DNA of 64,000 nucleotides from NCBI RefSeq assembly GCF_008830225.1, contig NZ_WAIE01000002.1:124001-188000 (forward strand), in the 5' to 3' direction. The notes beneath the pieces were generated by a model. The model worked only from the letters and a program-made list of their open reading frames with translations. It ran no database searches and had not been told where the DNA came from. The stretch is from Pseudodesulfovibrio senegalensis (lineage in GTDB: Bacteria; Desulfobacterota; Desulfovibrionia; Desulfovibrionales; Desulfovibrionaceae). Both the position numbers and the translations under genes were made by a program. Within the stretch, counting starts at the first letter, position 1. Every line of letters begins with the position of its first letter. Positions 26,360 to 34,536 of the stretch are shown piece by piece.

Positions 26360-27667
26360 ATGGACGCAGTTCGCAAGAAATTGCTCAAGGCCCGCACCGG
26401 CCTGTTGCTGGAACACCCGTTTTTCGGGTCGCTTTGTCTGCGCATGAATCCGGTGCCGGACCCGAAGTGCGCCACCGCATGGACCGACGGCAGGACGCTG
26501 GCCTACAATCCCGCCTATGTGGCCGGGCTGAGCGAGGCGCAGGTGAAGGGGCTCATGGCCCATACGGTCATGCATCCGGCCTGTCAGCACCATGTGCGGC
26601 GCAGGGAGCGCGACGCGCACCACTGGAACATGGCCTGCGATCATGCCATCAACTGGGTGCTGCTCGACGCGGGCATCATCCTGCCTCCCGGATATCTGGA
26701 CAACCCCGCCTACCATGGCCGCAGCGCCGACGACATCTATGCGGACCTGCACTCGCACGGCGGCGAGGAGAGCCGCCCGTCCCTGACCGAGGGAGAGGGC
26801 GAGGCGCAGGGCGAGCTGGACTGGGACGGTCCTGTGGGCAACATGGGCGAGCACGACGACCCCGGGGATGATTCGGATTCCGGCACCGGCGAGGCCGGAG
26901 GCGACGGCGACACGCCGCAGGGCGCATCGGACGGGGAAACCGCCGAATCCGGCAGCGAACAGCACGGCGACCCCGGCGGCAGCGGCGAAGTACGCGACGG
27001 TCAGAACGACGTGGAAGGCGGTGCCTCGGACGAGGGCGGCACCGACGAGGAATGGGAGCTGGCCATGGCGCAAGCCGCACAGCAGGCGCGCGATATGGGC
27101 GACCTGCCCGGCTCGCTGGAGCGGCTCATCAAGGAAGTCCTGAACCCGGAGCTTGACTGGCAGGAATTGCTGGAGCGGTTCATTTGCGACCGGGCGCGGG
27201 ACGATTACAGCTGGACCCCACCCAACAAGCGTTTTTTGCACATGAATTTGATTTTGCCGTCCCTTTCCAACCGCAAGCTGCCGGAGGTGGTGCTGGCCAT
27301 CGACACTTCGGGCAGCGTCACGGACGCGGAGATGAACCAGTTCGGGGCCGAGGTCTCGGGGATTCTGGAATCCTTCGACACCACCGTGCACGTGGCCTAC
27401 TGCGACAGCACCGTCACGGGCAGCCAGTCCTTTGGCCGCAATGATTTGCCGCTGGAGCTGACCCCGGAGGGCGGCGGCGGAACCGATTATCGCCCGGTGT
27501 TCGAGTGGGTGGAGCAGGAAGGGCTGGACCCGGCCTGTCTCGTGTATCTCACGGACATGGAGTGCATGCATTTTCCGCGGTGCGATCCGGAATATCCCGT
27601 GCTGTGGGCCCGGGTGGGCGGCGGCGGAAACACGCCTCCGTTCGGCGACATGATCGACATTCATTGA
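26360..27667 (+). CDS. VWA-like/DUF2201 putative metallopeptidase-type protein
   Basis: 435 residues from the ATG at 26360 (GGAG upstream). The N-terminal 110 residues are DUF2201-like; the segment corresponding to a zincin helix reads AHTVMHPACQHH (H68, T69, H72), with Thr where a catalytic Glu is expected in HExxH. A long acidic, Gly/Ser/Asp-rich linker (about 140-235) follows, then a VWA domain with MIDAS-type residues DTSGSVTDAE (LAIDTSGS) and a C-terminal VYLTDMECM. MoxR and DUF2201/VWA proteins commonly occur as pairs. It may be a substrate-binding adaptor for the ATPase rather than an active peptidase. Confidence 0.8.
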   Translation: MDAVRKKLLKARTGLLLEHPFFGSLCLRMNPVPDPKCATAWTDGRTLAYNPAYVAGLSEAQVKGLMAHTVMHPACQHHVRRRERDAHHWNMACDHAINWVLLDAGIILPPGYLDNPAYHGRSADDIYADLHSHGGEESRPSLTEGEGEAQGELDWDGPVGNMGEHDDPGDDSDSGTGEAGGDGDTPQGASDGETAESGSEQHGDPGGSGEVRDGQNDVEGGASDEGGTDEEWELAMAQAAQQARDMGDLPGSLERLIKEVLNPELDWQELLERFICDRARDDYSWTPPNKRFLHMNLILPSLSNRKLPEVVLAIDTSGSVTDAEMNQFGAEVSGILESFDTTVHVAYCDSTVTGSQSFGRNDLPLELTPEGGGGTDYRPVFEWVEQEGLDPACLVYLTDMECMHFPRCDPEYPVLWARVGGGGNTPPFGDMIDIH

Positions 27668-27680
27668 CCAGGAGGCGCAC

Positions 27681-28142
27681 ATGAAGATCGAATGGAAGAT
27701 TGAAAAAAAGCGCGGCAATTACAGGCCGGTTCTCAAGTACGGCATCACCCTGGAGGATTTCGAGGTGGATCTGGCCGTGCCGCAGGTGGTGCTGGAAGAG
27801 GCGTTGCCCTGTCCTCCGTCCGCGTGGCGATCCTTTTGCTATCCGGGGCAGGATGAACGGGCAAACACGCCGACCGAGTGGCATCGGCTGGTCACTCCCT
27901 CCCACAAACAGGGAACCGCCCATGGAGAGCTGACTCTCCCGTGGCGTGGCCCGGAAGCCGGATTCGACGACGTGCGGGAGGCCTTTGAACGGCTGCGCAG
28001 GGATTTCGAGGCCGTTCTGGTCAAGACGCACGACAGTTCTCCCCTCGACCTTGTCGAAAATCTCGAACTGAGCGAGGAAACGCGCAAGCATATCGCGGCA
28101 GGCGTGGCCTCGGCCCGCTTCCTTTCCGCCGTGGGGTTTTGA
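27681..28142 (+). CDS. Conserved-looking protein of unknown function, last gene of the Sia-MoxR operon
   Basis: 153 residues, with AGGAGG 5-6 bases before the ATG. It has no signal peptide, no membrane helix and no recognised motif, and a basic N-terminus (KIEWKIEKKRGNYRPVLKYG). The middle is Pro/Trp-rich and the C-terminal half is helical and acidic. It starts 13 bases after the VWA gene and is followed by a strong terminator, so it belongs to this operon. It could be a further partner of the MoxR/VWA pair, but that is inferred from position alone. Confidence 0.65.
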   Translation: MKIEWKIEKKRGNYRPVLKYGITLEDFEVDLAVPQVVLEEALPCPPSAWRSFCYPGQDERANTPTEWHRLVTPSHKQGTAHGELTLPWRGPEAGFDDVREAFERLRRDFEAVLVKTHDSSPLDLVENLELSEETRKHIAAGVASARFLSAVGF

Positions 28143-28178
28143 TTATCTGTTCAAATGAATGGCGCCAGACTCGGGCGT

Positions 28179-28209
28179 AAGGCTTTGCCAAAGGGCAGAG
28201 CCTTTTTTT
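28179..28209 (+). terminator. Terminator of the GGDEF-Sia-MoxR operon
   Basis: AAGGCTTTGCC pairs with GGCAGAGCCTT (one G-U) around a 4-base loop, followed by TTTTT. Confidence 0.85.
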
Positions 28210-28377
28210 GTTGTACGGTTTTCGGGTACGTGTTCTGGGCATTTATCGTTGCCGTTGTGTCCCGCTTTTTCCGGCCGGTTTGACTCCGAACTTGCGCCAA
28301 ACAATCGGTCTGGTGTAGTCAGTCCCCATGTATCACTGGTCCGATGCTACACATACTCTCAACCTGAAGGACACTGA

Positions 28378-28887
28378 ATGAAATCTGATCGCCGCATGTC
28401 CCGGCCCTGCTCGGTATTTGTTTGTTTTGTGTTTGTTCTGGTGGCATGTCTGTCTTTTGGTGGCTGCAATGACAGCGAAATTGTCGGGGATACATCCGTT
28501 AAGCTCGACCAAAACGGCTTTCCGGTCAGCGTGAAGGGCAAAGTGGGCACAATGGCCGAGAGGGACGGTGAATTGTCGTTGGTCGTGGTTGCTTCGGCAT
28601 ACACCCTTCGTCCGCAGGAAACCAAGGATTATGCAAAGGGCGTGGCTGCCTGGGGGGATAAACTCAAACCCGGCATGAAGGCCGTTGCCGTGTCCCGCGA
28701 TCTTATCCCCCTTGGTCTCGGGCATAATGCCGTGGTCACCATTCGGGGGCTGTCGGGCAAATACCGCGTGCTCGACAAGATGAACAAACGCTGGAAGCGC
28801 AGGATTGATATTCTGTTCGGCCACGATCTGGAACTGGCCCGAAAGTGGGGCAAAAGAAAGGTCGTTATCAGTTGGCCTGCGCCGTAA
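28378..28887 (+). CDS. 3D-domain lipoprotein
   Basis: 169 residues. The N-terminus is a lipoprotein signal (hydrophobic residues 14-28, lipobox FGGC with Cys30). The C-terminal half is a 3D domain: SAYTLRPQETKDYAKG, AVSRDLIPLGLG and YRVLDKMNKRWKRRIDILFG with its conserved Asp residues. The 3D fold is a double-psi beta-barrel found in MltA and in Gram-positive YabE/YorM proteins and is linked to peptidoglycan binding or cleavage. AAGGACA lies upstream of the ATG. It forms a single-gene unit with its own terminator. Confidence 0.8.
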   Translation: MKSDRRMSRPCSVFVCFVFVLVACLSFGGCNDSEIVGDTSVKLDQNGFPVSVKGKVGTMAERDGELSLVVVASAYTLRPQETKDYAKGVAAWGDKLKPGMKAVAVSRDLIPLGLGHNAVVTIRGLSGKYRVLDKMNKRWKRRIDILFGHDLELARKWGKRKVVISWPAP

Positions 28888-28998
28888 AAGCAAGGCACGG
28901 TGCTGCTGATTGATCCCGGATATGTTTTCGCTTGCGGGACCATGGCTGGCAACGTCATCCATGCCTTTGGGCACCAGCCGTTTGTGCCAGCGAAAAAG

Positions 28999-29042
28999 AA
29001 AGCCTTTGAACTCGGCATGTTGCCATGTTCAAAGGCTTTTTT
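28999..29042. terminator. Bidirectional terminator between the 3D lipoprotein and tRNA-Pro
   Basis: A perfect 13-bp stem (AAAGCCTTTGAAC at 28999-29011 with 29027-29039). T-rich tails on both strands suit the plus-strand lipoprotein gene and the minus-strand tRNA. Confidence 0.8.
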
Positions 29043-29048
29043 CTTTCA

Positions 29049-29125
29049 TGGTCGGGGCGGAGAGATTTGAACTCCCGGCATCCAGTTCCCAAAACTGGCG
29101 CGCTACCAAACTGCGCCACGCCCCG
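29049..29125 (-). tRNA. tRNA-Pro (anticodon UGG)
   Basis: 77-base tRNA on the minus strand. Acceptor CGGGGCG pairs with CGCCCCG, the anticodon arm CCAGT-TTTGGGA-ACTGG gives UGG, the T-loop is GTTCAAATC, and CCA is encoded. Confidence 0.97.
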
Positions 29126-29169
29126 GCGGCTGATGTTCCTACGTCAAAACCCGACGGAAGGCAAGACGC

Positions 29170-30183
29170 TCAGGGCAGGCCTACGCCGTCCAGCTGATGA
29201 CCGCAATGGGTGCAGGCTCCGTCCTTGGTGGCCGGGGGAGCCGTTGCAAAGCCCATGCGGTCCATGACCACGGCCCCGCAGCCCGGACAGAGTGTGCGCG
29301 CGTATTCGCTGCCCGGCACGTTGCCGATGTACACGTAACGAAGTCCGGCCTGCCTGCCGATTCTCCGGGCCTGTTCAAGGCTGTCCGTGCCCGTGAGAGG
29401 GCGGTCGCGCAGCAGGTGGTCCGGGTGGAAGCGCGACAGGTGCCACGGCACCTGCGGTCCCAGTTCTTCCGCAATGAACCGGGCCATGGCCTTCAGTTCG
29501 TCCGTATCGTCGTTGAGGCCGGGGATGAGCAGGGTGGTGACCTCCAGCCACCAGCCAAGCTCCATGATGTGTACAAGGTTGTCCAGGACCGGCTTGAGCC
29601 GCGCATCGCATTGCTCCCGGTAGAAATCTTCGCTGAAGCTCTTGAGGTCGATATTGGCGGCGTGCATGACCGGTCCGAGCTCGTCCAGACATTCCGTGCT
29701 CATGAATCCATTGGAAACGATGATGTTTTTCAGGCCGTTGTCCACGGCCAGCCGCGCGGTGTCCTGCATCAATTCGAAAAAGATCGTGGGTTCGGAGTAG
29801 GTGTACGAGATGCTCTGCGCGTCGTGTTGCACGGCTTGCTCCACCAGCTCCGCAGGCGACATCATACGGCCGTCCGGCAGAGTGCCTGTGCGCGGCGGTT
29901 GCGAAAGCGAGGCGTTCTGGCAGAATTTGCAGCCCATGTTGCACCCCATGGTGGCCAGCGAAAAGGTGCCGGTGCCGGGCAGAAAGTGATAGAGCGGCTT
30001 CTTTTCCACCGGGTCCATGCCCAGCGCCGCTATCTTGCCGTAATTCAGCGCGTGGAGCACGCCGTTTTCATTACGGCGCACGCCGCAGCGGCCTGTCTCG
30101 CCGGGCCGGATCACGCAGAAATGGTTGCACAGCCTGCATTGGACCGCATCGTCCTTGAGGGATTTCCAGAGTCGCGCTTGCAT
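29170..30183 (-). CDS. amrS: AmrS, AmmeMemoRadiSam-system radical SAM enzyme
   Basis: 337 residues from the ATG at 30183 (GGTGG about 9 bases upstream; an in-frame GTG lies 12 bases earlier). An N-terminal Cys-rich segment (CRLCNHFCVIRPGETGRCGVR) is followed by the radical SAM motif in MGCNMGCKFCQN (CxxxCxxC), and a C-terminal rubredoxin-like pair of CxxC motifs closes it (CPGCG ... CTHCGHQ). This layout is that of AmrS (formerly PflA-like). The partner Memo and AMMECR1 proteins are not encoded in this window. The natural reaction is not settled. Confidence 0.87.
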   Translation of the reverse strand: MQARLWKSLKDDAVQCRLCNHFCVIRPGETGRCGVRRNENGVLHALNYGKIAALGMDPVEKKPLYHFLPGTGTFSLATMGCNMGCKFCQNASLSQPPRTGTLPDGRMMSPAELVEQAVQHDAQSISYTYSEPTIFFELMQDTARLAVDNGLKNIIVSNGFMSTECLDELGPVMHAANIDLKSFSEDFYREQCDARLKPVLDNLVHIMELGWWLEVTTLLIPGLNDDTDELKAMARFIAEELGPQVPWHLSRFHPDHLLRDRPLTGTDSLEQARRIGRQAGLRYVYIGNVPGSEYARTLCPGCGAVVMDRMGFATAPPATKDGACTHCGHQLDGVGLP

Positions 30184-30199
30184 GGTTTTTGCCACCTTG

Positions 30200-30505
30200 T
30201 CAGGGAGTGGTTCCGTTATCGTCTCGCGGCCAGCTCACGTCCGGGTCCACGGTGATGATGACCTTGTCGTACCAGTCAACCTCTTCCTTTTTGGGGCCAG
30301 GGTCGGCATGGATTACGGTATTCCCCTGTTCATCCTTGGAAAATGTGGTGTTGCCGTCGGTCTGGTCCTTTGAGGTTCCCCATGTGTAGTCGGAACGGTT
30401 CTTGGCTGTGTCCTTGTTTTTGAATTTCTGCGCAGTTGCGGTCATAGGGCATGCCAAAACAATGGCGACTGTCATCAAAAGTGAAAAGCGAATTATTCCA
30501 ATCAT
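30200..30505 (-). CDS. Small exported protein of unknown function
   Basis: 101 residues from the ATG at 30505 (GGGAGG at good spacing). A signal peptide runs to ATA-QK (about residue 25). The mature part is short, hydrophilic and rich in Asp, Lys and Thr (KFKNKDTAKNRSDYTWGTSKDQ ... VIITVDPDVSWP); it has no cysteine and no known motif. It lies 16 bases upstream of amrS on the same strand and may be co-transcribed with it. It is divergent from purM. Confidence 0.65.
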   Translation of the reverse strand: MIGIIRFSLLMTVAIVLACPMTATAQKFKNKDTAKNRSDYTWGTSKDQTDGNTTFSKDEQGNTVIHADPGPKKEEVDWYDKVIITVDPDVSWPRDDNGTTP

Positions 30506-30662
30506 TTGAGCGCCTCCCGAATCGTGCGGACTTCTTGTATTGATATACGTACTGCGGACGGGTATGGCAATGCAAATTGCGCACCGCAGACCCTGCTTGA
30601 ACTTGGCACGGCAAACGCCTATAACCCAAGGCCAGCGCAACGACATACTCAGGAGTAGCACA

Positions 30663-31721
30663 ATGACCGACAGCGCCAAGCGTTCCCGCGCCTATACCGA
30701 GGCGGGCGTCAACATAGACGAGGCCAACCGTTTCATCGGCCGCATCAAGAACATGGTCGCCAGCACGTTTACCCCGGGCGTGGCCACGGGCATCGGCGGA
30801 TTCGGCGGCCTTTTCCAGCCGGATGTGGCGGGCATGGAAGCGCCCATGCTGGTGGCCGGGACCGACGGTGTGGGCACCAAGCTCAAGCTGGCCTTTGTTT
30901 TTGACAAGCACGACACCATCGGCATCGACCTTGTGGCCATGAGCGTCAACGACGTTTTGGTGCAGGGTGCCAAGCCGCTTTTCTTCTTGGATTATTTTGC
31001 CACAGGCAAGCTGGAGTCCGGCGTTGCCGAGCAGGTGGTCAGCGGCGTTGTGGATGGCTGTCGCCAGTCCGAATGCGCGCTTTTGGGCGGCGAGACCGCC
31101 GAGATGCCCGGTTTTTACGCGGATGGTGAGTACGACCTTTCCGGCTTTTGCGTGGGCATCGTGGATACGCCCAAGGTAGTCACGGGCGGGCGCATCGAAT
31201 CCGGCGACGTGTTCATCGGCCTCGGTGCCAGCGGTCCCCATTCCAACGGCTATTCCCTGATCCGCAAGATTTTCGACGAGTCCGGCCTTGCCGCGGACGA
31301 CACTTTTCCGGGCACGGACGAAAAGGCCGCGGACGTATTGATTCGGCCCACGCGCCTGTACGTCAAATCGGTCATGGCCCTTTTGGAACGCGTGGACGTC
31401 AAGGGCATGGTGCACGTCACGGGCGGCGGCTTCTACGACAATGTGCCCCGCGTACTGCCGGAAAACGTGACCGCTCGGTTCGATTTCGGCGCATGGGATA
31501 TGCCGCCGGTCTTCAACTGGCTTAAGGAACAGGGCAAATTGAGCTGGCCTGAGATGTTGCAGATTTTCAACTGCGGCATCGGCTACATCGTGGCCGTTTC
31601 CCCGGATCAGGCCGACGAAACTCTGGCCGTGCTCAAGGAGCAGGGCGAACAGGCGTGGGTCATCGGCCGGGCCGAAGCATACTCCTCGGGCGAGCAGGTC
31701 ATCATCGACGGCGCCGACTGA
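30663..31721 (+). CDS. purM: PurM, phosphoribosylformylglycinamidine cyclo-ligase
   Basis: 352 residues from the ATG at 30663 (AGGAGT upstream). Family motifs include RSRAYTEAGVNIDEANRFI at the N-terminus, GTDGVGTKLKLAF and the nucleotide-binding GLGASGPHSNGYSLIRKI. It catalyses the ATP-dependent ring closure making AIR in purine synthesis. The length is normal for PurM. A repeat element begins at the last base of its stop codon. Confidence 0.95.
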   Translation: MTDSAKRSRAYTEAGVNIDEANRFIGRIKNMVASTFTPGVATGIGGFGGLFQPDVAGMEAPMLVAGTDGVGTKLKLAFVFDKHDTIGIDLVAMSVNDVLVQGAKPLFFLDYFATGKLESGVAEQVVSGVVDGCRQSECALLGGETAEMPGFYADGEYDLSGFCVGIVDTPKVVTGGRIESGDVFIGLGASGPHSNGYSLIRKIFDESGLAADDTFPGTDEKAADVLIRPTRLYVKSVMALLERVDVKGMVHVTGGGFYDNVPRVLPENVTARFDFGAWDMPPVFNWLKEQGKLSWPEMLQIFNCGIGYIVAVSPDQADETLAVLKEQGEQAWVIGRAEAYSSGEQVIIDGAD

Positions 31722-31850
31722 CGAGGGGACAGATAGAGGGCACATAGCTGCGTTACTGCAAAAAAGACAGAGCCTCGCGTATGGAAGAATACGCGTCGGC
31801 CCTGTCTTTTTTTTGCGCCTTGCCCTGCACCCCCTCTCTGTCCCCTCGTG
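31721..31850. repeat. MITE-like palindromic repeat, copy 1
   Basis: The ends are inverted repeats: ACGAGGGGACAGA at 31721-31733 pairs with its complement ending at 31849. Inside is a second hairpin, AAAAAGACAG/CTGTCTTTTT, with a nested CGCGTAT/ATACGCG. The core GCGTTACTGC and the GCGCCTTGCC segment recur in the related element at 40476-40557. Confidence 0.7.
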
Positions 31851-31855
31851 GGATC

Positions 31856-31985
31856 GAATAGAGGGCACATAGCTGCGTTACTGCAAAAAAGGCAGAGCCA
31901 CGTGTATGGGAAAATACGCGTCGGGCCTGCTTTTTTTTTGCGCCTTGTGTATGCCTTTCAGGCGGAGCAGGGCGCTGCCTTGCAC
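31856..31985. repeat. MITE-like repeat, partial tandem copy 2
   Basis: A second copy of the internal part of the preceding element: ATAGAGGGCACATAGCTGCG, the poly-A/poly-T hairpin and GCGCCTT follow the same order with scattered changes. The right terminal inverted repeat is missing. Confidence 0.65.
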
Positions 31986-32148
31986 CCGCAAGGGACACGT
32001 CCCTTGACCCTGTTCTGTTTCGCATTTTTCAAATGCGAAACGGGTACATGAAATCAGTGATCAGTATTTTTTTTGCCTACTTCACAAACACAACTGCGCC
32101 CGTCCTGCGAAAGCAGGGCGGGCGCAGCGCCAGAAAGTTTTGGAGATT
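31986..32148. other. Gene-free remainder of the purM to radical SAM gap
   Basis: No gene with a ribosome-binding site or family signature is seen. A short GGGACACGTCCC palindrome lies near 31993-32004. Confidence 0.4.
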
Positions 32149-32178
32149 CTCAAGAACCTTTTCCAAAAGGTTCTTGAG
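32149..32178 (-). terminator. Terminator of the radical SAM gene
   Basis: A perfect 14-bp stem (CTCAAGAACCTTTT at 32149-32162 with 32165-32178), 2-base loop. It is T-rich on the minus strand. Confidence 0.7.
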
Positions 32179-32201
32179 CCGCCGGAGGCATTCTTTTCAC
32201 A

Positions 32202-33464
32202 TTACCCCAGATAGGGGTTGAAGTAGCCGTAATTGATCCACGGCAACGCCTTCTTGAGCCGTTTCTTGAAGTTGTTGAATCCCATGCACGGTCCGAATTC
32301 GAAGGGCCGCATGAGGTCCAGATAGATTTCCGGGTCAAGGTTCAGGTTGCGCAGCTGGATGAAATCGTACTTGCAGGTTTCGCCCAGTTCGATGAGCGCG
32401 GCAAGCTCTTTTTCCGTGTCGGTAATGCCCGGGAAATAGAGCAGGTTCAGGGAAACATGCATGCCCACGTCGTGCGCCTTGGCAATGGTCTCGCGCACAT
32501 CGTCAAAGGAGTAGCTCTTGGGCCGGTAATAGGCCTCGTAGGTCTCCTTGCGCGCACTGTTCAGGCTGACGCGGATGGAGCTGACCCCGGCGATCTTGAG
32601 CGCGGGCATGGTCTGCGGCCGCGAACCGTTGGTGTTGATATTCACGGTGCCTGTGCCGCCCTCGTGGCGATAGGCACTGGTGGCCTCGGCCAGCAGTTCG
32701 GCCTCGGTCAGCGGCTCGCCTTCGCAGCCTTGGCCGAAGGAGAAGATGGGCCTGCGCTCGCGTGATTCGTGTCGGCGCATGATGTCCACGATTTCCTTGA
32801 CCGTGGGCCGAAAGGAGATGCGGCACTGCGGCGAGGGATAGCCGGATTCCTCGGGCTGGTGCGAGATGCAGCCCACGCATGCGGCATTGCAGGCCTGCGC
32901 CGTGGGCAGCGGGCATTCGAACCGGCCCAGCGCAAGGTTTTTGGCAGCCGGGCAGCCGTGGGTGAGCGCGCAGCCCGCAAGGTGGCTCACCAGCCGGTTG
33001 CCCGGCATTTCCTGCATGAGCTGGTGCGCTCCTGCCTCGATGCGGTCCGGCGCGATGTTGGTGAAAACCTGACGTTTGTCCGTATCCACTTTTTTTGCAC
33101 AGACCCAGAATTTGCCTTCGGCGTAACCGATGGAGGCATAGGAGAGCAGGGGCAGGGCCTGTTTGTTGTCGTCGGATTCATAGGCGGCCACGCCCGTGAC
33201 CGTGTGACCGGGGCAGATGAATGCGGCCACGGCCAGTTCTTCCATGACTTCCACGGAACCGTTTTCCGGGTCAAAGCCCACGGCATGACGGCTGGGGAGC
33301 ATGAAGAATTCGCTGTCCGGCGGCAGTTGGATGATTTCATCCGGTCGGGGCAGGCCGAATTCCGAGCCGCGCCGTGTCATGAGCAGCAGGTCCGGATGGT
33401 CGTATATCTGTCCGTTCGAATCGGAGAAAAGCAATCGCGGTTGGGGTTTTTTCTTGCTAGCCAT
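32202..33464 (-). CDS. Radical SAM protein of unknown specificity
   Basis: 420 residues from the ATG at 33464; no good ribosome-binding site is visible, but the product then starts at MASKKKPQPRLLFSD. The N-terminal 170 residues look like a beta-rich domain of unknown type. The radical SAM Cys motif is CNAACVGC (CxxxCxxC) around residue 190, followed by SFGQGCEGEPLTE and VNINTNGSRPQTM, typical of the SAM barrel. The C-terminus reads PWINYGYFNPYLG. There are no partner genes beside it. The substrate cannot be inferred; annotated relatives are usually just radical SAM proteins. Confidence 0.78.
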   Translation of the reverse strand: MASKKKPQPRLLFSDSNGQIYDHPDLLLMTRRGSEFGLPRPDEIIQLPPDSEFFMLPSRHAVGFDPENGSVEVMEELAVAAFICPGHTVTGVAAYESDDNKQALPLLSYASIGYAEGKFWVCAKKVDTDKRQVFTNIAPDRIEAGAHQLMQEMPGNRLVSHLAGCALTHGCPAAKNLALGRFECPLPTAQACNAACVGCISHQPEESGYPSPQCRISFRPTVKEIVDIMRRHESRERRPIFSFGQGCEGEPLTEAELLAEATSAYRHEGGTGTVNINTNGSRPQTMPALKIAGVSSIRVSLNSARKETYEAYYRPKSYSFDDVRETIAKAHDVGMHVSLNLLYFPGITDTEKELAALIELGETCKYDFIQLRNLNLDPEIYLDLMRPFEFGPCMGFNNFKKRLKKALPWINYGYFNPYLG

Positions 33465-33574
33465 GCGGGGGATGATAGTGACAATGGTTTGCGCTGGCAA
33501 GCCGGGGTTCGAATTAATAATATAGATTGCGGGCCTTGAGGGTGAGTTTGTCCTCTTGTGGAATGAGCGGGCAC

Positions 33575-33607
33575 ATAAAAAGGCCGGCATCCCTGAGGAT
33601 ACCGGCC
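33575..33607 (-). terminator. Terminator of rplM-rpsI
   Basis: GGCCGGTATCC/GGATGCCGGCC stem (one G-U) on the minus strand, followed by TTTTTATG. Confidence 0.85.
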
Positions 33608-33635
33608 CTTGCAATCGATATTGCTGCTCGTCGGC

Positions 33636-34025
33636 TTAACGCTTGGAGTACTGGAAGTTGGCGCGGGCGCCACGCAGGCCGTACTTTTTACGCTCTTTCT
33701 TACGAGCATCGCGGGTCAGCAGACCAGCTTTCTTGAGCACGCCGCGCAGTTCGGGATCGAACTCGCACAGGGCGCGGGCAATGCCGTGACGCACGGCCTG
33801 GGCCTGTCCTGCAACGCCGCCGCCGGAGCAACGGACCTTGATGTCGAACTTGCCGAGGGTCTTGGTCAGCTTGAGCGGCTGCTGGATGACCATCTGCAGG
33901 GTCTTGCGCGGGAAGTATTCGTCGTACGGGCGATCGTTGATGGTGATCACGCCGGTGCCTTCATAAAGACGGGTGCGGGCAATGCCGTTTTTGCGCTTGC
34001 CGGTACCGTAATTGAATTCACTCAT
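33636..34025 (-). CDS. rpsI: 30S ribosomal protein S9
   Basis: 129 residues. The S9 signature is clear: [14 protein letters not shown] near the start, [19 protein letters not shown] in the middle and the basic tail [17 protein letters not shown]. It begins 12 bases after rplM, the usual rplM-rpsI operon. Confidence 0.97.
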   Translation of the reverse strand: MSEFNYGTGKRKNGIARTRLYEGTGVITINDRPYDEYFPRKTLQMVIQQPLKLTKTLGKFDIKVRCSGGGVAGQAQAVRHGIARALCEFDPELRGVLKKAGLLTRDARKKERKKYGLRGARANFQYSKR

Positions 34026-34037
34026 GGTCGGTTCCCC

Positions 34038-34466
34038 TTAAAATTCCAAAGTTTTGGGCTGCTGGGCTTCGTGGGGATGCTCGGAACCGGTGTAGACCTT
34101 CAGCTTCTTCATCTGCTGACGGGCGAGGCGGTTCTTGGGCAGCATGCCCTTCACGGCCGCGGTGATGACGTTTTCCGGCTTGATGGCCAGCATCTCACGC
34201 AGGCTCTTGGACTTGATGCCACCGGGGAACCCGGTGTGCTTGTAGTACATCTTCTGGTCAAGCTTCTGGCCAGTCACCTTGATCTTGTCGGCGTTGAGCA
34301 CAATGATGAAATCGCCCATGTCCATGTGGTGGGCGTATTCGGGCTTGTGCTTGCCGCGCAGACGGTTGGCAATCTCGGTGGCCAGTCGGCCAAGTACCTT
34401 GTCCGTTGCGTCAACGACGTACCACTCGGGGGAAACGTCTTTGGGCGTCGGGCTATATGTCTTCAT
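34038..34466 (-). CDS. rplM: 50S ribosomal protein L13
   Basis: 142 residues from the ATG at 34466, with AGGAG nine bases upstream. L13 features: [38 protein letters not shown] and [33 protein letters not shown]. It is the first gene of the rplM-rpsI unit. Confidence 0.97.
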   Translation of the reverse strand: MKTYSPTPKDVSPEWYVVDATDKVLGRLATEIANRLRGKHKPEYAHHMDMGDFIIVLNADKIKVTGQKLDQKMYYKHTGFPGGIKSKSLREMLAIKPENVITAAVKGMLPKNRLARQQMKKLKVYTGSEHPHEAQQPKTLEF

Positions 34467-34509
34467 AATAAAATGCTCCTTGCACGATCTGGGAAGGGGA
34501 CTTTTACGG

Positions 34510-34536
34510 ATTATGTCCCCGCATGTCAAGTGACAA
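34510..34536 (-). promoter_or_regulatory. Possible promoter of rplM-rpsI
   Basis: On the minus strand TTGTCA (34531-34536) and CATAAT (34510-34515) with 15-base spacing; a TAATCC reading gives 17. It is about 45 bases before the rplM start. Confidence 0.4.
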
